64,000 nt of DNA, from assembly GCF_021245725.1 (NCBI RefSeq), contig NZ_JAJGSX010000006.1, positions 310,001-374,000 on the forward strand, given 5' to 3'. Each line of letters starts with the position of its first letter. Positions within the stretch are counted from its first letter, which is position 1. The stretch is from Pseudonocardia sp. TRM90224. GTDB taxonomy: Bacteria; Actinomycetota; Actinomycetes; Mycobacteriales; Pseudonocardiaceae. A program made the position numbers and the translations under genes. The notes under the pieces were generated by a model. That model made no database searches. It was not told the origin of the DNA and worked only from the letters and a program-made list of their open reading frames with translations. Shown piece by piece: positions 1-7,997 of this stretch.

Positions 1-738
1 GGCCGGCACCGCCGCGTTGCCGGGCTCGACGAGCGCGCCCGAGCAGGGGTAGATGATCGCGTAGCGGTCGGTGCCGGTCCACGTGACCCAGCGTCGTCGC
101 AGCGTGACCGGCACGAACACCAGCGTCGACCCGTCGACGTCGCGCGGCGGGTACTCGTAGGCGTTGATCTGCAGCCGGCCCTCGCCGAGCCACCGCGCCT
201 GCGGGCGGAGGTCGACGATGGTGCCGGCCCACCCCTTCGTCGCGAGCTGCGACGTGCGCGCGACGACGTCGGCCTCCAGAGTGCGCCTGCGGGCCGGCCA
301 GTAGGGGAGCACGGTCTCCTCCCATACCCAGCGGTACAGCTCGGCAGCGTGTTCGGGCAGGTCGGAGCGCCGCAGCTCGGCCGGGAGCGGCCCGTTCAAC
401 GCGACTTCGAGATCGGCACGAGCGGCGTCCGGCGGGGTTCGCCGGACGACGGCCACCTCCTCGTCGAAGGTGTGCTCGCGGTCCGCGGTGGGGGTGGGGG
501 TCAGGAAGTCGGCGTTCCACGAGAGCCGCAGCCCGGCCTGCATGATCAACGCCCCGATCGGCTCGTCGCGCGTGCGTTGCCGGTAGGCGGGCAGGTGCGC
601 GTCGAGCCACGCCTGCTCACCGGGGTGGGCGGCCGTCGTGTGCACCAGCGACTGCACGCTCGCGATCGTCTCCGCCAGCGGTGAGAGCACGAACCTGGCC
701 TGTGCCAGCGTGTCGGCGCTGATCCGCCACCAGCCCAT
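1..738 (-). CDS. ArsR-like (DUF5937-type) winged-helix regulator, 3' end cut by window edge
   Basis: The frame is open from an ATG at 738 to the left edge, so the C-terminus is missing. The start is preceded by AGGGAGG at good spacing. The protein begins MGWWRISADTLAQARFVLSP and continues with a region rich in Trp, Arg and acidic residues. This matches my recollection of actinobacterial regulators that have an N-terminal DUF5937-like domain and a C-terminal ArsR-type winged helix; the winged helix would lie off the window, so its presence is inferred. It is divergent from the MFS transporter at 798 with a 59-bp gap, the usual arrangement for a local repressor and its exporter. Family assignment is moderate; the reading frame is certain. 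Confidence 0.7.
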   Translation of the reverse strand, partial: MGWWRISADTLAQARFVLSPLAETIASVQSLVHTTAAHPGEQAWLDAHLPAYRQRTRDEPIGALIMQAGLRLSWNADFLTPTPTADREHTFDEEVAVVRRTPPDAARADLEVALNGPLPAELRRSDLPEHAAELYRWVWEETVLPYWPARRRTLEADVVARTSQLATKGWAGTIVDLRPQARWLGEGRLQINAYEYPPRDVDGSTLVFVPVTLRRRWVTWTGTDRYAIIYPCSGALVEPGNAAVPA

Positions 739-797
739 GGTTTCGCCTCCCTGCGAAACTGTAACTGCCCTCACGACCGCCGTCCGAGACTCCCGGC

Positions 798-2291
798 GTG
801 GTCACCTTCCGCGAGCTCTTCCGCATACCCGAGTTCGGTCCGCTCTTCGCCGCCTCCGCCGCGCACGTCGCGGCGCAGACCGTGAGCGGCCTCGCGCTCG
901 GCACGTTGCTCTTCACCGAGACGGGCTCGCCGCTGCTGGCCGCGTTGGGAATGTTCGGGCCGTCGCTGGCGCAGCTGCTCGGGGCGAGCACGCTGCTCTC
1001 GGCTGCCGACCGGCTCCCGCCACGTGCCGCGCTGGTGGGGTTGTCGCTGGTGATGGGCATCTCGACGGCGGTGCAGGCGGTGCCCGGCCTGTCCGTCGCG
1101 GCGACGTTCGCGGTGCTGCTCGGCGTCGGGACGGTCACGTCGCTGGGCGGCGGCGTGCGCTACGGGCTGCTCAACGAGATCCTCCCGCCGCAGGGCTACC
1201 TGCTCGGGCGGGCGATGTTGAACATGTCCGTCGGTGTCATGCAGATCAGCGGGTACGCGCTCGGTGGGCTGCTGCTCGCGCTGGTCTCGCCGGGTGGTGC
1301 GCTGCTCGCCGGCGCCGCGCTGCACTGCGTCGCCGCGCTCGTCGCGGTGTTCGGGCTCAGCCGACGCCCACCCCGAGCCGGCGGCCGGCCGTCGGTCGCG
1401 CAGACGTGGCGCGGCAACGCGCAGCTCTGGTCGGCGCCGCCCCGCCGGTTCGTCTACCTGGGGTTGTGGGTGCCGAACGGCCTGGTCGTCGGCTGCGAAT
1501 CGCTCTACGTCTCGTACGCGCCGCAGCACGCCGGGGTGCTGTTCGCGAGCGCGGCGTTCGGGATGCTGCTCGGCGACACCGCCGTCGGACGGTTCCTGCC
1601 CGCCCGGTGGCGCGCCCGGCTGGCAGTGCCGATGCTCCTGCTGCTCGCCGCCCCGCACCTGATCTTCGTGTTCCGCCCGGAGCTCGGCGTCGCCGCCGTC
1701 GCGGCGGCCGTGGCGTGCGTGGGCTACGGCGCGAGCCTGCTCCTGCAGGAGCGTCTGATGGCGTTGACGCCCACCGAGCTCACCGGCCACGCGCTGGGCC
1801 TGCACACGTCCGGCATGCTGGCCATGCAGGGCGTCGGAGCAACGGTTGCGGGCTCGGTGGCGCAGCTGACCTCGCCGGCGACGGGCATCGCGGTGATGGC
1901 GGCCGCGTCGATCGCCGTGACGGTCGCGATCGCGCCTGGTCTGCGGCCCGGGGCAGGCGCATCGGCCCCGTCAGAACGGGCGGAAGTCCTCGAACCTCGG
2001 CTCGAAGGCGGGATCGGGCAGCCGCAGAGCGACGGCGCGGGGGCGTCCGGTGGCGTCGTCGAGCGTGCCGTCGAGGAAGGCGTCGGGCAGGATCTCCCAG
2101 CCCATGTTGGTGACGTAGTAGCGAGCGGCCGACCTGACCGACGGCCACCAGTGGTCGTCGAGCAGCACCAGCCCACCAGGCACGACGATCTTGCGGAGGT
2201 AGTAGAGGTCGAGGAACACCTCGTGGAACCGGTGGCTGCCGTCGACGAACGCGGCGTCCGTCGTGAACCCGTCGGCGACCAGCCCCGGTAG
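798..2291 (+). CDS. MFS transporter with an unusual C-terminal tail antisense to the next gene
   Basis: The GTG start at 798 gives MVTFRELFRIPEFGPLFAAS, the usual opening of drug-exporter-like MFS proteins. About 12 hydrophobic segments fill residues 10 to 385. The expected end is near position 1960, but there is no stop there. The frame runs a further 107 or so hydrophilic residues to 2291, antisense to the methyltransferase gene (1971-2669). The tail composition (many Val, Glu, Gly and Arg) looks like shadow coding and not a domain. The protein probably exports a small molecule across the cytoplasmic membrane, under the divergent ArsR-like regulator. Either the stop was lost and the tail is real, or a sequencing error hides an earlier stop. 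Confidence 0.85.
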   Translation: MVTFRELFRIPEFGPLFAASAAHVAAQTVSGLALGTLLFTETGSPLLAALGMFGPSLAQLLGASTLLSAADRLPPRAALVGLSLVMGISTAVQAVPGLSVAATFAVLLGVGTVTSLGGGVRYGLLNEILPPQGYLLGRAMLNMSVGVMQISGYALGGLLLALVSPGGALLAGAALHCVAALVAVFGLSRRPPRAGGRPSVAQTWRGNAQLWSAPPRRFVYLGLWVPNGLVVGCESLYVSYAPQHAGVLFASAAFGMLLGDTAVGRFLPARWRARLAVPMLLLLAAPHLIFVFRPELGVAAVAAAVACVGYGASLLLQERLMALTPTELTGHALGLHTSGMLAMQGVGATVAGSVAQLTSPATGIAVMAAASIAVTVAIAPGLRPGAGASAPSERAEVLEPRLEGGIGQPQSDGAGASGGVVERAVEEGVGQDLPAHVGDVVASGRPDRRPPVVVEQHQPTRHDDLAEVVEVEEHLVEPVAAVDERGVRREPVGDQPR

Positions 2292-2669
2292 TGCGGCCGA
2301 CGACGGCTGCTCGACCAGCGTCGCGATCGTGTCGAGACCGGCGTCCTGCAGCTGCCGCCAGCCGACACCGCCGTACTCGGTGGCCTGGAACGGATCGATG
2401 ATCAGGTGCGTCGGCGACTCGCCGCCGACCGTGACGAGGGCTTCGCCGATCGCCAGCGCGGAGCTGCCATAGGCGAGCCCGATCTCGACGACCCGGGAAA
2501 CGCCTTCCGCCACCAGGATGTCGCGTACCAGGTCGCAGTCGAGCAGGGGCACCGTGACACGCGGGAAGTCGCCCTCGTGCGGGCGGGTCCAGCCAGGGCC
2601 CGCGTGCGCGAGCCGCATCCGCGCCGTGGCGACCCGCGCGCGGCGTTCCTCGTTCCCGATGGTCCCCAC
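1971..2669 (-). CDS. class I SAM-dependent methyltransferase (Methyltransf_24 type)
   Basis: 232 residues from GTG 2669, nine bases after the bldC stop. SAM-binding motif I is visible as VVEIGLAYGSSALAI near residue 60, followed by an acidic strand end (HLIIDP) and the late motif AAFVDGSHRFHEVFLDLYYL, then LVLLDD. This layout (GxxxG, an acidic D, then DGxH before a strand) is that of the small-molecule O-methyltransferase and cephalosporin-hydroxylase-like group. The substrate cannot be told from the sequence. The gene lies on the same strand as bldC with almost no gap, so co-transcription is likely. Its 3' 321 bases overlap the tail of the convergent MFS gene. Confidence 0.8.
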   Translation of the reverse strand: MGTIGNEERRARVATARMRLAHAGPGWTRPHEGDFPRVTVPLLDCDLVRDILVAEGVSRVVEIGLAYGSSALAIGEALVTVGGESPTHLIIDPFQATEYGGVGWRQLQDAGLDTIATLVEQPSSAALPGLVADGFTTDAAFVDGSHRFHEVFLDLYYLRKIVVPGGLVLLDDHWWPSVRSAARYYVTNMGWEILPDAFLDGTLDDATGRPRAVALRLPDPAFEPRFEDFRPF

Positions 2670-2678
2670 CCGTGGAGG

Positions 2679-2891
2679 CTATCCGGCTTCGTACCTGGCG
2701 GCCCTGATCAGCTCCTCCACCGCGCCGCGTTGCACGCGGAAGGTGCGGCCGAACCTGACCGCGGGCAGCTCGCCGCTGTGGACGAGGCGGTACACCGTCA
2801 TCTTGGATACCCGCATCCGGTCGGCGACCTCGCCGACCGTCAGAAAGGGCGCCTCGATCACCTCGGGGACGCGCGGGATATCTGCAGCCAT
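2679..2891 (-). CDS. bldC: BldC-like MerR-type DNA-binding protein
   Basis: A 70-residue protein. The ATG at 2891 is chosen because GGAAGGA sits just upstream and it leaves a compact product of the size known for BldC (68 residues in Streptomyces). The core is a winged helix-turn-helix of the excisionase/MerR type: FLTVGEVADRMRVSKMTVYR, then a wing reading SGELPAVRFGRTFRVQ and a closing helix. BldC binds head-to-tail on AT-rich direct repeats and controls developmental and central genes in actinomycetes. Orthology rests on length and the near-invariant core. A longer upstream reading to 3173 exists but has no BldC counterpart. Confidence 0.85.
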   Translation of the reverse strand: MAADIPRVPEVIEAPFLTVGEVADRMRVSKMTVYRLVHSGELPAVRFGRTFRVQRGAVEELIRAARYEAG

Positions 2892-3121
2892 CGTGCGTGT
2901 CCTTCCCGTCGCCCCGATGGGGCGGTTGCTTTGCGTCTCGGTGGACCTTAGTGGAGCTGCCGTCACCCTCCGGGGTAATCGACGGGCACCGACGGATGAA
3001 CCATCGGCCCCACGTGACCCATGACGCACACACCGTTGCCTCCCGCTACCGCGGCGTAGGGTGACGGCGCGGCGCGACGGAGCGAACCCGCGCCCCATCG
3101 AGTCGCGCCAGGAGGTACCGC

Positions 3122-4159
3122 GTGACGACGGTGGAGTTGCAGGACGACAACCCCGAAGGGGACTGGACCGCACCCGGCGTGCACCGCTGCGCGCCGGGCG
3201 TGCACCGGATCCCGCTGCCGCTGCCGAACGACGGGCTGCGCGCGGTGAACGTCTACGCGGTGGCCGACGGCACCGGCTTCACCCTGATCGATGCCGGGTG
3301 GGCCCTCCAGCAGTCGGGGGACCTGCTCGGACGGGCGCTGGCGGCGCTCGGCGCGGGGTTCGGCGACGTCCGGCAGTTCCTCGTGACGCACGCGCACCGC
3401 GACCACTACACACAGGCCGTGACGCTGCGGAAGGAGTTCGGCACCCCGGTGGCGCTGGGCCGCGGCGAGCAACCCGCGCTGCGCGCGATCACCGACCCCG
3501 ACCGCAAGCCGATGGGGCAGCGCCCGCGGCTGGTCCGTGCGGGCGCCGACGAGCTGCTGCGCGCGCTCGACAGCCAACCGAAGGAACAGGCCGACCCGTC
3601 GGAATGGGAGTCACCCGACCGATGGATCGACGACGGTGCGGTGTTCACGGTGGGCGAGCGCGGGCTCGAAGCGGTGTCGACCCCCGGGCACACCCGCGGG
3701 CACGTCGTCTTCGCCGACGAGACCGCAGGGCTGCTGTTCTCCGGCGACCACGTGCTGCCGCGGATCACGCCGTCGATCGGCTTCGAGGCCGTCCCGCCGC
3801 CGAGCCCGCTCGCGGACTTCCTGAACTCGCTCGAGCTGCTGCTCACCCGGCCCGACGCGGCGCTGCTGCCCGCACACGGGCCGGTCGGCATGCGCGTGCA
3901 CGAGCGGGTGGACGAGCTGCTCGCGCACCACGGCAAGCGGCTCGACGCCACGCTGGCCGCGCTCTACGAAGGGCGCACCACGGCGGCGCAGGTGGCGGCG
4001 GCTCTGCCGTGGACCCGTAGGGAACGAACACTTGCCGATCTGGACCCGTTCAACGCGATGCTCGCCGTGCTGGAGACCGCCGCGCACCTGGACGTTCTCG
4101 TCGAGCGGCGCATCGCAACCCGTTCGGAGCAGGACGGTGTCGCCCACTACACAACGTGA
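3122..4159 (+). CDS. metallo-beta-lactamase-fold hydrolase
   Basis: 345 residues from GTG 3122, with AGGAGG seven bases upstream. The dinuclear zinc motif reads THAHRDH at about residues 88-94. Later ligands are the His in TPGHTRGH and the Asp in LLFSGDHVLP, and a further His follows in LLPAHGP. The first 30 residues precede the beta-sandwich core and the C-terminal 80 residues form a helical extension, a layout seen in the group related to LACTB2 or hydroxyacylglutathione hydrolase. It probably hydrolyses a thioester, ester or lactone in the cytoplasm. It stands alone, divergent from bldC with about 230 bp between them. The exact substrate is unknown. Confidence 0.85.
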   Translation: MTTVELQDDNPEGDWTAPGVHRCAPGVHRIPLPLPNDGLRAVNVYAVADGTGFTLIDAGWALQQSGDLLGRALAALGAGFGDVRQFLVTHAHRDHYTQAVTLRKEFGTPVALGRGEQPALRAITDPDRKPMGQRPRLVRAGADELLRALDSQPKEQADPSEWESPDRWIDDGAVFTVGERGLEAVSTPGHTRGHVVFADETAGLLFSGDHVLPRITPSIGFEAVPPPSPLADFLNSLELLLTRPDAALLPAHGPVGMRVHERVDELLAHHGKRLDATLAALYEGRTTAAQVAAALPWTRRERTLADLDPFNAMLAVLETAAHLDVLVERRIATRSEQDGVAHYTT

Positions 4160-4225
4160 TAACGATTCACTCTTCGTAGATACCCACTGACGACACGTGG
4201 GCCGTCCGGCCGTACTCTCTCGTCC

Positions 4226-5116
4226 ATGCAGGGGGTAGGTGCCGGAGGACTCGTCGCCCGCATCGGCCTGGCCGTCGTCACTTTCGCCGCTGCGGTTGCC
4301 GGGGTCGTGGTCGCCACGGAGGGCGTCCGGTTCCCGACCGTCGAGGCGCCGAGCGTCGCGTTCACGCCGGCGGCGGTGCGGGCGTGCAGCACGACGGGTG
4401 CCTACGTCACGCCGGAGCCGGGCAGCGTCGGCGTGCCGGCCGGCACCCAGCTCTGCCCGAGCGGCACGATGGTGGTGAGCCAGGCGGGCGCCGTGCTCGA
4501 CGGCTGGGACGTGCGCGGCGGCGTGATCATCGACGCGGCCGACGTCGTGGTGCGGCGCAGCCGGATCACCGGCGACGGCAGCACGCCCTACGGCATCTAC
4601 ACCACGCCTGCCGGCTCGGTCCGCATCGAGGACTCGACGTTGACCGGCGACTTCGCCGAGGCCGCCATCGGAGACGACCGCTGGTCCGGCACCCGCCTGG
4701 AGATCACCGGCGTGACGCGCGACGGCGTCCGGCTCGGCGAAGGGTCCCGGCTCACCAACAGCGTGATCCACGACTTCGCGCCCGCGCCGGGAACGCTGCG
4801 CGACGGCATCCTGATCGAGGGGTCAGGTGCGCTCGTCGAGGACAACCGCATCGAGATCGGCGCCGGACGCGGCAGCGCCGTGCGCCTGACCGGCACGTCC
4901 GGCCGCGCCGATGCCCAGCACGTGATCAGGGGCAACACGCTGGGTGGCGGCGGATACACGCTGTACCAGGACCAGGCGGGGGGCGGCCGCACCGACGTGC
5001 GGATCACCGGTAACGTCTTCAACCGCGACGCCGAACAAGGTCCGCTGCGGGTCTCGCCGCAGACGGTCGTCACCGACAACCGGTTCGCCGACGGAGGTCC
5101 ACTGCCAGGCCGCTGA
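4226..5116 (+). CDS. membrane-anchored or secreted right-handed beta-helix protein
   Basis: 296 residues. Residues 10-31 form one hydrophobic segment (RIGLAVVTFAAAVAGVVVA), an uncleaved anchor or signal peptide. From about residue 90 the chain has short strand-turn units such as GVIIDAADVVVRRSRITGDG, LTNSVIHDF, VEDNRIEIG, IRGNTLGGG and ITGNVF. This is the spacing of a parallel beta-helix as in pectate-lyase-like surface proteins, but no pectate-lyase catalytic signature was recognised. No ribosome-binding site precedes the ATG; TACTCT lies 7 bases upstream (4213-4218), which fits a leaderless transcript. It probably acts outside the membrane on a polysaccharide, or as a structural protein. 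Confidence 0.7.
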   Translation: MQGVGAGGLVARIGLAVVTFAAAVAGVVVATEGVRFPTVEAPSVAFTPAAVRACSTTGAYVTPEPGSVGVPAGTQLCPSGTMVVSQAGAVLDGWDVRGGVIIDAADVVVRRSRITGDGSTPYGIYTTPAGSVRIEDSTLTGDFAEAAIGDDRWSGTRLEITGVTRDGVRLGEGSRLTNSVIHDFAPAPGTLRDGILIEGSGALVEDNRIEIGAGRGSAVRLTGTSGRADAQHVIRGNTLGGGGYTLYQDQAGGGRTDVRITGNVFNRDAEQGPLRVSPQTVVTDNRFADGGPLPGR

Positions 5117-5248
5117 CACGACACGCCCGGGCTGCAGTTCGACTTGGCGTCCCGAGTAGTTGCAGGCAAACTGATCGCCACAACTGAGCAGGCACGACGC
5201 CACGAGGACGTAGGGGAAGACGATCCTCGTCGACGTTGGAGGTCTGCG

Positions 5249-5737
5249 GTGAATGCACGCGGCGTGGTCTTCGTCCACTCGTCGCCGACTGCGGTTTGTC
5301 CGCACGTCGAGTGGGCGATCTCCGGCGTGCTCGGAACCAAGGTCTCCTTGCACTGGACGCCGCAGGCGGCCGTCTCGGGACAGCTGCGTACCGAGTGCAC
5401 GTGGTCGGGTTCCGTCGGCAGCGGTGGCGCCATCGCCGGCGCGCTGCGGGCGTGGCCGATGCTGCGTTTCGAGGTCACCGAGGAGCCGACGCCCGGCGTC
5501 GACGGCGAGCGGTTCTGCCACGTGCCGGCGCTCGGCCTGTGGCGCGGCCGGACCAGCGCCAACGGCGACATCGTGATCGGTGAGGACCAGCTGCGGACCC
5601 TGATGGCGGAGACGCCCGTCGCGCAGCTGCCCGCCAAGATGAACGAACTGCTCGGAACGCGGTGGGACGAGGCGCTCGAACCGCTCCGCCTCGCGGGCGA
5701 CGGCGCGCCCGTGACCTGGTTGCACCAGGTCGGGTGA
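5249..5737 (+). CDS. DUF3145 family protein
   Basis: 162 residues. GTG 5249 is chosen over the longer frame opening at 5144 because GGAGG lies just before it and the product then begins MNARGVVFVHSSPTAVCPHV, the conserved start of this family. The chain is rich in Trp and acidic residues and ends TWLHQVG. DUF3145 proteins are found across Actinobacteria, and I recall them near the fabD-fabF cluster, as here. Their biochemical role is not established, and nothing in the sequence gives a catalytic motif. The conserved neighbourhood suggests a link with lipid or envelope metabolism, which is inference. Confidence 0.85.
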   Translation: MNARGVVFVHSSPTAVCPHVEWAISGVLGTKVSLHWTPQAAVSGQLRTECTWSGSVGSGGAIAGALRAWPMLRFEVTEEPTPGVDGERFCHVPALGLWRGRTSANGDIVIGEDQLRTLMAETPVAQLPAKMNELLGTRWDEALEPLRLAGDGAPVTWLHQVG

Positions 5738-5785
5738 CCCGGCCGCAACCTGGTTGCGGCACACTGCGCCCGTGGCGGGTGGACG

Positions 5786-6319
5786 ATGACGGCTAGGGGG
5801 CTGCGGGTTCTCATCGCGCTGCTCGCCGTCGTGCTGGTGGCGGTGCTCGTCGTGGCGTGGACGACCGCGGGGACGCGGCTGCGCGGCAAGCCGATCCAGG
5901 TGCCGGCGCAGGGCGTCGGCGACTCGACGGTCGCGATGAGCCTCTACGCGGCGAAGCATCCGCGTGCCGACGAGGTGCGGCGGCAGCTGCAGGAGCACTT
6001 CGACGCGATCAACGGCCGCAACTACGCGGCCTGGCGGGCGACGGTCGTGCCGGAACGGGCGACCGCGCTGTCGGAAGGGGACTTCGCGAAGGACTACGCC
6101 AGCACCAGCGACGGCTCGATCTACATCGAACGAATCGACGACCTGCCCACCGGCGCGATGCTCGTCCGGGTGCGGTTCATCAGCTCGCAGGACCTGGCCA
6201 ACGCGCCTGTCGACGTGCAGGCCACCCGCATCTGCTGGCGCAACACGCTCCCCATGGACGGGACCCCACCCCGCATCGGCGTGACGCAGGGCGGCAGCTC
6301 CCGCAAGGCCCCCTGCTGA
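5786..6319 (+). CDS. hypothetical single-pass membrane protein
   Basis: 177 residues from ATG 5786. Residues 6-27 are a strongly hydrophobic segment (LRVLIALLAVVLVAVLVVAW), followed by an extracytoplasmic domain. That domain contains a helix with RRQLQEHFDAINGRNYAAWR and strands such as GAMLVRVRFISSQ and VQATRICWRN. The helix-then-sheet pattern resembles NTF2/SnoaL-like domains attached to an N-terminal anchor, but the match is weak. A C-terminal Cys pair (ICWRN, APC) could form a disulfide. It precedes the terminator-like hairpin at 6345 and converges on fabF. No function is claimed. Confidence 0.7.
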   Translation: MTARGLRVLIALLAVVLVAVLVVAWTTAGTRLRGKPIQVPAQGVGDSTVAMSLYAAKHPRADEVRRQLQEHFDAINGRNYAAWRATVVPERATALSEGDFAKDYASTSDGSIYIERIDDLPTGAMLVRVRFISSQDLANAPVDVQATRICWRNTLPMDGTPPRIGVTQGGSSRKAPC

Positions 6320-6344
6320 AGTTGGCGCTTGGTGGTCCCGCAGA

Positions 6345-6423
6345 CACGAAAGTTCCCCACCGTTTTGCCTACTTGCACGCCCTCGCGGGTGTGCAGGTTG
6401 GCAAAACGGTGGGGAAGTTCGTG
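6345..6423. repeat. long inverted repeat, CTTCCCCACCGTTTTGCC family, copy 1 (bidirectional terminator-like)
   Basis: A 79-bp near-palindrome. The left arm runs from CACGAA through TTCCCCACCGTTTTGCC; the right arm carries the complement GGCAAAACGGTGGGGAA and ends TTCGTG; a TCGC loop lies in the middle. It fills the gap between the plus gene ending at 6319 and fabF, which ends at 6425 on the minus strand. A second copy lies at 58364-58438, also between convergent genes. The arms hold a TTTT/AAAA run within the stem, but there is no clear U-tract after the stem. Confidence 0.85.
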
Positions 6424-6424
6424 C

Positions 6425-7678
6425 TCAGACCTTCGTGAAGGCCACTGCGGCGTTGTGGCCGCCGAACCCGAAGGAGTCGCAGACCGCGGCCTGCAGGTCG
6501 ACCTTGCGGGGCTCGCCCGCAACGACGTCCAGCTCGACGCCGGGGTCGAGGTTCTCGAGGTTCAGGGTGGCGGGGATGATCCCCTCCTTCACCGAGAGCA
6601 GCGTGATGATGCTCTCGACGGCGCCGGCAGCGCCGACCATGTGCCCGAGCGCCGACTTGGGCGCGGTGAGCACGACGTGGTCGCCCAGCGCCTTGCGCAC
6701 GGCCCGGGTCTCGCCGACGTCGCCGGCCACCGTGGAGGTGGCGTGGCAGTTGACGTGCCCGACGTCGGTCGGCTCCAGCCCGCCGTTCCGCACGGCCGCC
6801 GCGATGGCGCGGGACTGACCGACGCCCTCCGGTTCGGGGCCGGTGATGTGGTAGGCGTCGGCGGAGAGCCCGGCGCCGGCGAGCCTGCCGTGCACGGTGG
6901 CTCCGCGGGCTGCGGCGTGCTCGGCCCGCTCCAGGATCATCACGCCCGCGCCTTCGCCGAGCACGAATCCGTCGCGGTCGACGTCGAAGGGGCGCGAGGC
7001 CCGCTCCGGCTCGTCGTTCCGCTGCGACAGCGTCCTGGCCTGGACGAACCCGGCCACGGTGATTCCGGTGATGCACGCTTCCGCGCCACCGGCGATCACC
7101 ACGTCGACCTCGCCGGCCCGCAGCAGCCGCGCGGCCCACGCGAGCGCTTCCGCGCCGGACGCGCACGCCGAGACGGGCGCGTGCACGCCGGCCTGCGCGC
7201 CGTACTCGATGCCGACCCACGCGGCGGGGCCGTTGGGCATCAGCATCGGGACGGTGAGCGGGGAGACCTTGCGCAGCCCGCCGGTCTCCAGCAGGTCGTC
7301 CTGCGAGAGCAGGGTGACGGCGCCCCCGATCCCGGTGCCGATCACCACGGCCAGCCGCAGCGGGTCGACCTGGGGGTTCTCCTTCGGGTCGCCCAGCCCG
7401 GCGTGGTGCCACGCCTCCTTCGCCGCGACGAGCGCAACCTGCTCGCAGCGGTCGAGCCGGCGGGCCTGCACGCGCGGCAGCACGTCGGTCGGCGCGACGG
7501 CGAGCGGCGCGGCGATCTTCACGGGCAGCTCGTGCCGGTCGACCCACTCGTGCTCGTCGTCGTCGATCCGGCGGACGCCCGACCTGCCGGCGAGCAGCGC
7601 TTCCCAGGTCGACGCGACGTCCCCGCCGAGCGGGGTGGTCGCGCCGAGCCCGGTGACGACGATGTCGACGGTACTCAT
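6425..7678 (-). CDS. fabF: beta-ketoacyl-ACP synthase II (KasA/KasB-like)
   Basis: 417 residues, the normal length. It condenses malonyl-ACP with a growing acyl-ACP. The catalytic triad is visible: Cys172 in SACASG, His312 in NCHATST and His346 in GHMVGAAGA, with the glycine-rich FGFGGHNAA near the C-terminus. The ATG at 7678 has GGAGG upstream. It is the last gene of the fabD-fabH-acpP-fabF operon, 37 bp after acpP. The order is the standard actinobacterial one; in mycolate producers the product elongates FAS-I primers (KasA). Which role applies here depends on whether a FAS-I exists elsewhere in the genome, which the window cannot show. Confidence 0.96.
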   Translation of the reverse strand: MSTVDIVVTGLGATTPLGGDVASTWEALLAGRSGVRRIDDDEHEWVDRHELPVKIAAPLAVAPTDVLPRVQARRLDRCEQVALVAAKEAWHHAGLGDPKENPQVDPLRLAVVIGTGIGGAVTLLSQDDLLETGGLRKVSPLTVPMLMPNGPAAWVGIEYGAQAGVHAPVSACASGAEALAWAARLLRAGEVDVVIAGGAEACITGITVAGFVQARTLSQRNDEPERASRPFDVDRDGFVLGEGAGVMILERAEHAAARGATVHGRLAGAGLSADAYHITGPEPEGVGQSRAIAAAVRNGGLEPTDVGHVNCHATSTVAGDVGETRAVRKALGDHVVLTAPKSALGHMVGAAGAVESIITLLSVKEGIIPATLNLENLDPGVELDVVAGEPRKVDLQAAVCDSFGFGGHNAAVAFTKV

Positions 7679-7715
7679 GGCGCCTCCGTGGTGGGGAACG
7701 GGTGGGGGGCCGACC

Positions 7716-7964
7716 TCACTGGTTCTTCGCGATGTAGTCCACGGCGTCGCCGACCGTCTTCAGCTCGGCCAGCTGGTCGTCCGGGATCTTCACGCCGAAC
7801 TTGTCCTCGGCCTGCACGGCGATCTCGACCATCGAGAGCGAGTCGATGTCGAGGTCGTCGACGAACGACTTGTCGGCGCTCACCTCGGCGGCGTCGATGC
7901 CGGCGACCTCGTCGACGATCTCGGCGAGGCCGGCGAGGATCTCCTTGTTGTCAGCCACGGTCAT
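7716..7964 (-). CDS. acpP: acyl carrier protein
   Basis: 82 residues, acidic. The phosphopantetheine attachment site is Ser42 in the motif DLDIDSLSMVEIA. Helix I (residues 5-21), the long loop and helices II-III follow the usual four-helix pattern. The start ATG has AAGGAG six bases upstream. It carries the growing acyl chain between FabD, FabH and FabF, which are encoded on either side. Spacing to fabH is 33 bp and to fabF 37 bp, consistent with one transcript. Confidence 0.97.
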   Translation of the reverse strand: MTVADNKEILAGLAEIVDEVAGIDAAEVSADKSFVDDLDIDSLSMVEIAVQAEDKFGVKIPDDQLAELKTVGDAVDYIAKNQ

Positions 7965-7997
7965 TTCTCCTTCGAGTGGGAAAACTTCGGGAACAGC

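Noticed and set aside
4226-5116. A pectate lyase because of the nearby beta-helix pattern and the kdu genes in the window
   Set aside because: No catalytic Arg/Asp signature of pectate lyases was seen, and the kdu genes are 50 kb away.
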